A stretch of 64,000 nt of DNA from Streptomyces guryensis. Lineage in GTDB: Bacteria; Actinomycetota; Actinomycetes; Streptomycetales; Streptomycetaceae. Below, one piece after another: positions 62,327 to 64,000 of the stretch. The position numbers and the translations under genes were made by a program. Under the pieces are notes generated by a model. That model saw only the letters and a program-made list of their open reading frames with translations. It ran no database searches and was not told the DNA's origin. Position 1 is the first letter of the stretch, and each line of letters opens with the position of its first letter. The stretch is from positions 1 to 64,000 of the forward strand of contig NZ_JAJSBI010000014.1 of the NCBI RefSeq assembly GCF_021261325.1, written 5' to 3'.

Positions 62327-63200
62327 CGCCGTCCGCGGGACGTCGCTCGCGCGCCTGGGCGTATCCCATCAGCCCGACCAGGACGGCCAGCAGCACGGCC
62401 GACGACCCCGCTGTGCCGAGGTCGAGGCCGCCCTTGGCGACGGGCTTGGTCAGGAAGTCACCCGCCGTCGCACCGAGCGGCCGCGTCAGCACGAACGCGA
62501 ACCAGAACAGCAGCACGTTCGGCACCGCTGGCACCTTCATCAGGGCGACGAGCACGGCGAGCACCCCGCCGACGAGCAGCGCGCCACCGGCGTAACCGAG
62601 GCCGGAGCTGTCGGAGAGGAAGTCGCCCATCGAGGTGCCGAGCGTGTTGGAGACGAGGATCGCCGACCAGAACAGCGCCTCCCCGCGGAAGCTGACGATG
62701 TCCCGGATGACGAACGTCATCCCGGTCAGCTTCCACACGGCGAAGATGACGACCAGGATCGAGATCAGGATCGCGGCGCCCGCCGGATAGCCGAGGCCCA
62801 GACCCTGCGGCCCCCAGCCCAGCGAAGTGGCACCGCCCGAAAGGTACTTGGTGCTGGCGTCGCGGTTCATGAAGTCGGACATCGTGGTGCCGGCCATGCT
62901 GGTCGACAGGATGACGGTCCAGTAGAAGAACGGGTTGTAGCGCCGCGACCTGAGCTGCACGACCAGCGTCACGACGAAGACCAGGAACAGGGCGACCGTG
63001 GTCAGGAAGTAGCCGAGCTTGAGGGTCTGCGAGAAGAGGTCGCCCGCTGTCTCGCCGAGGGTGGTCGCCGCGATCTTCATGATCCAGAAGGCCAGGGTGA
63101 CCTCCGGGAGCTTCTTCAGTACATCGCGCCGGCCGGCGGCGGCGTCGAGGTCGCTCAGGACCGTCGACTCCGCTGCCTGTGTGGGGGGTTGCCGGGTCAT
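62307..63200 (-). CDS. COG4705-family membrane protein (copy 1)
   Basis: A 297-residue polytopic protein with about eight helices. A G-x-x-x-x-D motif recurs at regular intervals: GETAGDLFS, GTTMSDFMN, GTSMGDFLS and GATAGDFLT, each at a helix start. This four-fold pattern suggests internal duplication and conserved Asp residues in the membrane, as in ion transporters. The family (COG4705, uncharacterised membrane-anchored proteins) has no firmly known role that I can cite. The start codon overlaps the stop of the second copy upstream (ATGA), so they are translationally coupled. Confidence 0.82.
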   Translation of the reverse strand: MTRQPPTQAAESTVLSDLDAAAGRRDVLKKLPEVTLAFWIMKIAATTLGETAGDLFSQTLKLGYFLTTVALFLVFVVTLVVQLRSRRYNPFFYWTVILSTSMAGTTMSDFMNRDASTKYLSGGATSLGWGPQGLGLGYPAGAAILISILVVIFAVWKLTGMTFVIRDIVSFRGEALFWSAILVSNTLGTSMGDFLSDSSGLGYAGGALLVGGVLAVLVALMKVPAVPNVLLFWFAFVLTRPLGATAGDFLTKPVAKGGLDLGTAGSSAVLLAVLVGLMGYAQARERRPADGVSRTAV

Positions 63201-64000
63201 GCGGTTGCAATCTCCTCTTGTTGAAGGGGGTCGGTGACGTCCTTGCGGGTGATCGCCAGGAAGACGACCAGGCCGAGGATCACCGTGAGGAACAGCGCGC
63301 TCGTCACCACGGTGCCGAGGCCGAGGCCGCCGTCCCCGGTGGGCTGGGAGAGGTAGTCGCCGACCGAGGCGCCCAGCGGGCGGGTCAGGACGTAGGCGAT
63401 CCAGAAGCTCCATACTGCGTCCAGGCCGAGCGCGAAGCGTGCGATGGCGATCGCGGCGATCGCCAGCGCGAACAGCACGGCGGAGACCCAGTAGCCCAGG
63501 TCCATGCGCTCGGCGACCAGGTCGCCGGCCGACGTGCCGAGGGCGAAGGTGAACAGAACCGCGAGCCAGTAGAAGGACTCCCGGCGCGTGGTGTCGATGC
63601 TGTGGATGGACAGGGTGCGCTCGCTGCGGTACCAGGCGACGAACACGACGGCCAGCAGGATCGCGAACACCGTGGTGGTGGTCTCCAGCGGCACGCCCAT
63701 GTCGTCGGTCAGGTTGTCGCTGACGAGGGTGCCGACGACGCTGATCAGGGCGACGGCGAGCCAGTACACGCCGGCCCGGTAGGCGCTCGTACGGAACTGG
63801 ACGACCAGCACCACCGCGAGCAGCGCGCTCATCAGTACCGACACCCCGGTCAGGCCCAGGCCGGCCTTGTCGTTCAGCAGGTCGGCCGCCGTCTCACCGA
63901 CGGTGGTGCACAACACCTTGATCACCCAGAAATATACGGTGACTTCGGGAACCTTGTTCAGACGCGGGCGCGATCGGCGACGGGTGGCCGGCGCCGCGGC
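63197..64000 (-). CDS. COG4705-family membrane protein (copy 2, partial)
   Basis: The frame runs from the right edge to a stop at 63197, giving about 267 residues, so only the extreme N-terminus is missing. It is a paralogue of the adjacent gene with the same repeat motif: GETAADLLND, GTLVSDNLTD, GTSAGDLVAE and GASVGDYLSQ. KVPEVTVYFWVIKVLCTT near its start aligns with KLPEVTLAFWIMKIAATT in copy 1. The pair probably forms a hetero-oligomer, since tandem coupled paralogues with this motif are seen together. Function unknown. Confidence 0.82.
   Translation of the reverse strand, partial: AAAPATRRRSRPRLNKVPEVTVYFWVIKVLCTTVGETAADLLNDKAGLGLTGVSVLMSALLAVVLVVQFRTSAYRAGVYWLAVALISVVGTLVSDNLTDDMGVPLETTTTVFAILLAVVFVAWYRSERTLSIHSIDTTRRESFYWLAVLFTFALGTSAGDLVAERMDLGYWVSAVLFALAIAAIAIARFALGLDAVWSFWIAYVLTRPLGASVGDYLSQPTGDGGLGLGTVVTSALFLTVILGLVVFLAITRKDVTDPLQQEEIATA

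Overview
The window is high-GC actinobacterial DNA and almost certainly Streptomyces. Coding genes show strong GC bias at third codon positions. Many neighbours overlap by 4 bases (ATGA or GTGA). The gene families are typical of the genus: DUF6114/DUF6230, DUF6278, TIGR03842, NarL-type two-component pairs, secreted GDSL, CocE and M1 enzymes, and an inhibitor gene with a rare TTA codon. No tRNA, rRNA, CRISPR array, prophage or biosynthetic gene cluster was seen. The mixture of intact housekeeping-type genes and many broken accessory genes suggests a chromosomal arm or arm-proximal region.

Layout. 1-7 kb: membrane metallophosphoesterase, a frameshifted M15-peptidase-like relic, a GT39/ArnT-like membrane glycosyltransferase with very Gly-rich loops, then debris of a flavin monooxygenase, an ISL3 transposase and a tyrosine recombinase. 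7-13 kb: a PcaL-like fusion lacking the hydrolase nucleophile, an MBL-fold hydrolase, exonuclease III, a long array of ~43-bp tandem repeats, a secreted GDSL hydrolase and a DUF6278 protein. 13-25 kb: a decayed orphan GluA-type ATPase, a secreted CocE/NonD hydrolase, a membrane protein, a secreted gamma-glutamyltransferase, a ClpC-like ATPase, a truncated ABC exporter, and a methionine aminopeptidase divergent from a small XRE regulator. A long low-complexity conserved protein follows.

25-34 kb is the clearest metabolic unit: two carbamoyl-beta-alanine-amidohydrolase-like enzymes, a class III aminotransferase, a PucR regulator, a dihydropyrimidinase, a TIGR03842 luciferase-like (F420 or FMN) oxidoreductase and an NCS1 permease. 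Together they fit uptake and reductive breakdown of pyrimidines or related hydantoins. No classical dihydropyrimidine dehydrogenase is present, so the luciferase-like enzyme is a candidate for the reductive step.

34-45 kb: a secreted DUF3558-like protein, a frameshifted methyltransferase coupled to an AhpD-like protein, a NarL-type two-component system, a Uma2 protein, a secreted phospholipase-D-like protein, remnants of an iron permease and a sugar permease, and a DUF6230-DUF6230-DUF6114 envelope cluster. One DUF6230 protein carries a histidine-rich decapeptide repeat tail. 45-53 kb: a cytoplasmic gamma-glutamyltransferase homologue, an inositol-monophosphatase family enzyme, an FAD oxidoreductase coupled to a macrodomain protein, an I36 protease inhibitor, a RibD/DHFR-like protein, a YCII protein and a divergent ECF sigma factor with a SnoaL-like tail.

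53-64 kb: a metalloprotease fragment, a secreted M1 aminopeptidase, and a BlaI repressor with an M56 membrane protease. These are divergent from a DedA-PAP2-PAP2-response regulator-histidine kinase run, the first three genes of which look like a lipid-carrier recycling unit with operator-like repeats at its promoter. Two tandem COG4705 membrane proteins close the window, the second running off the edge.
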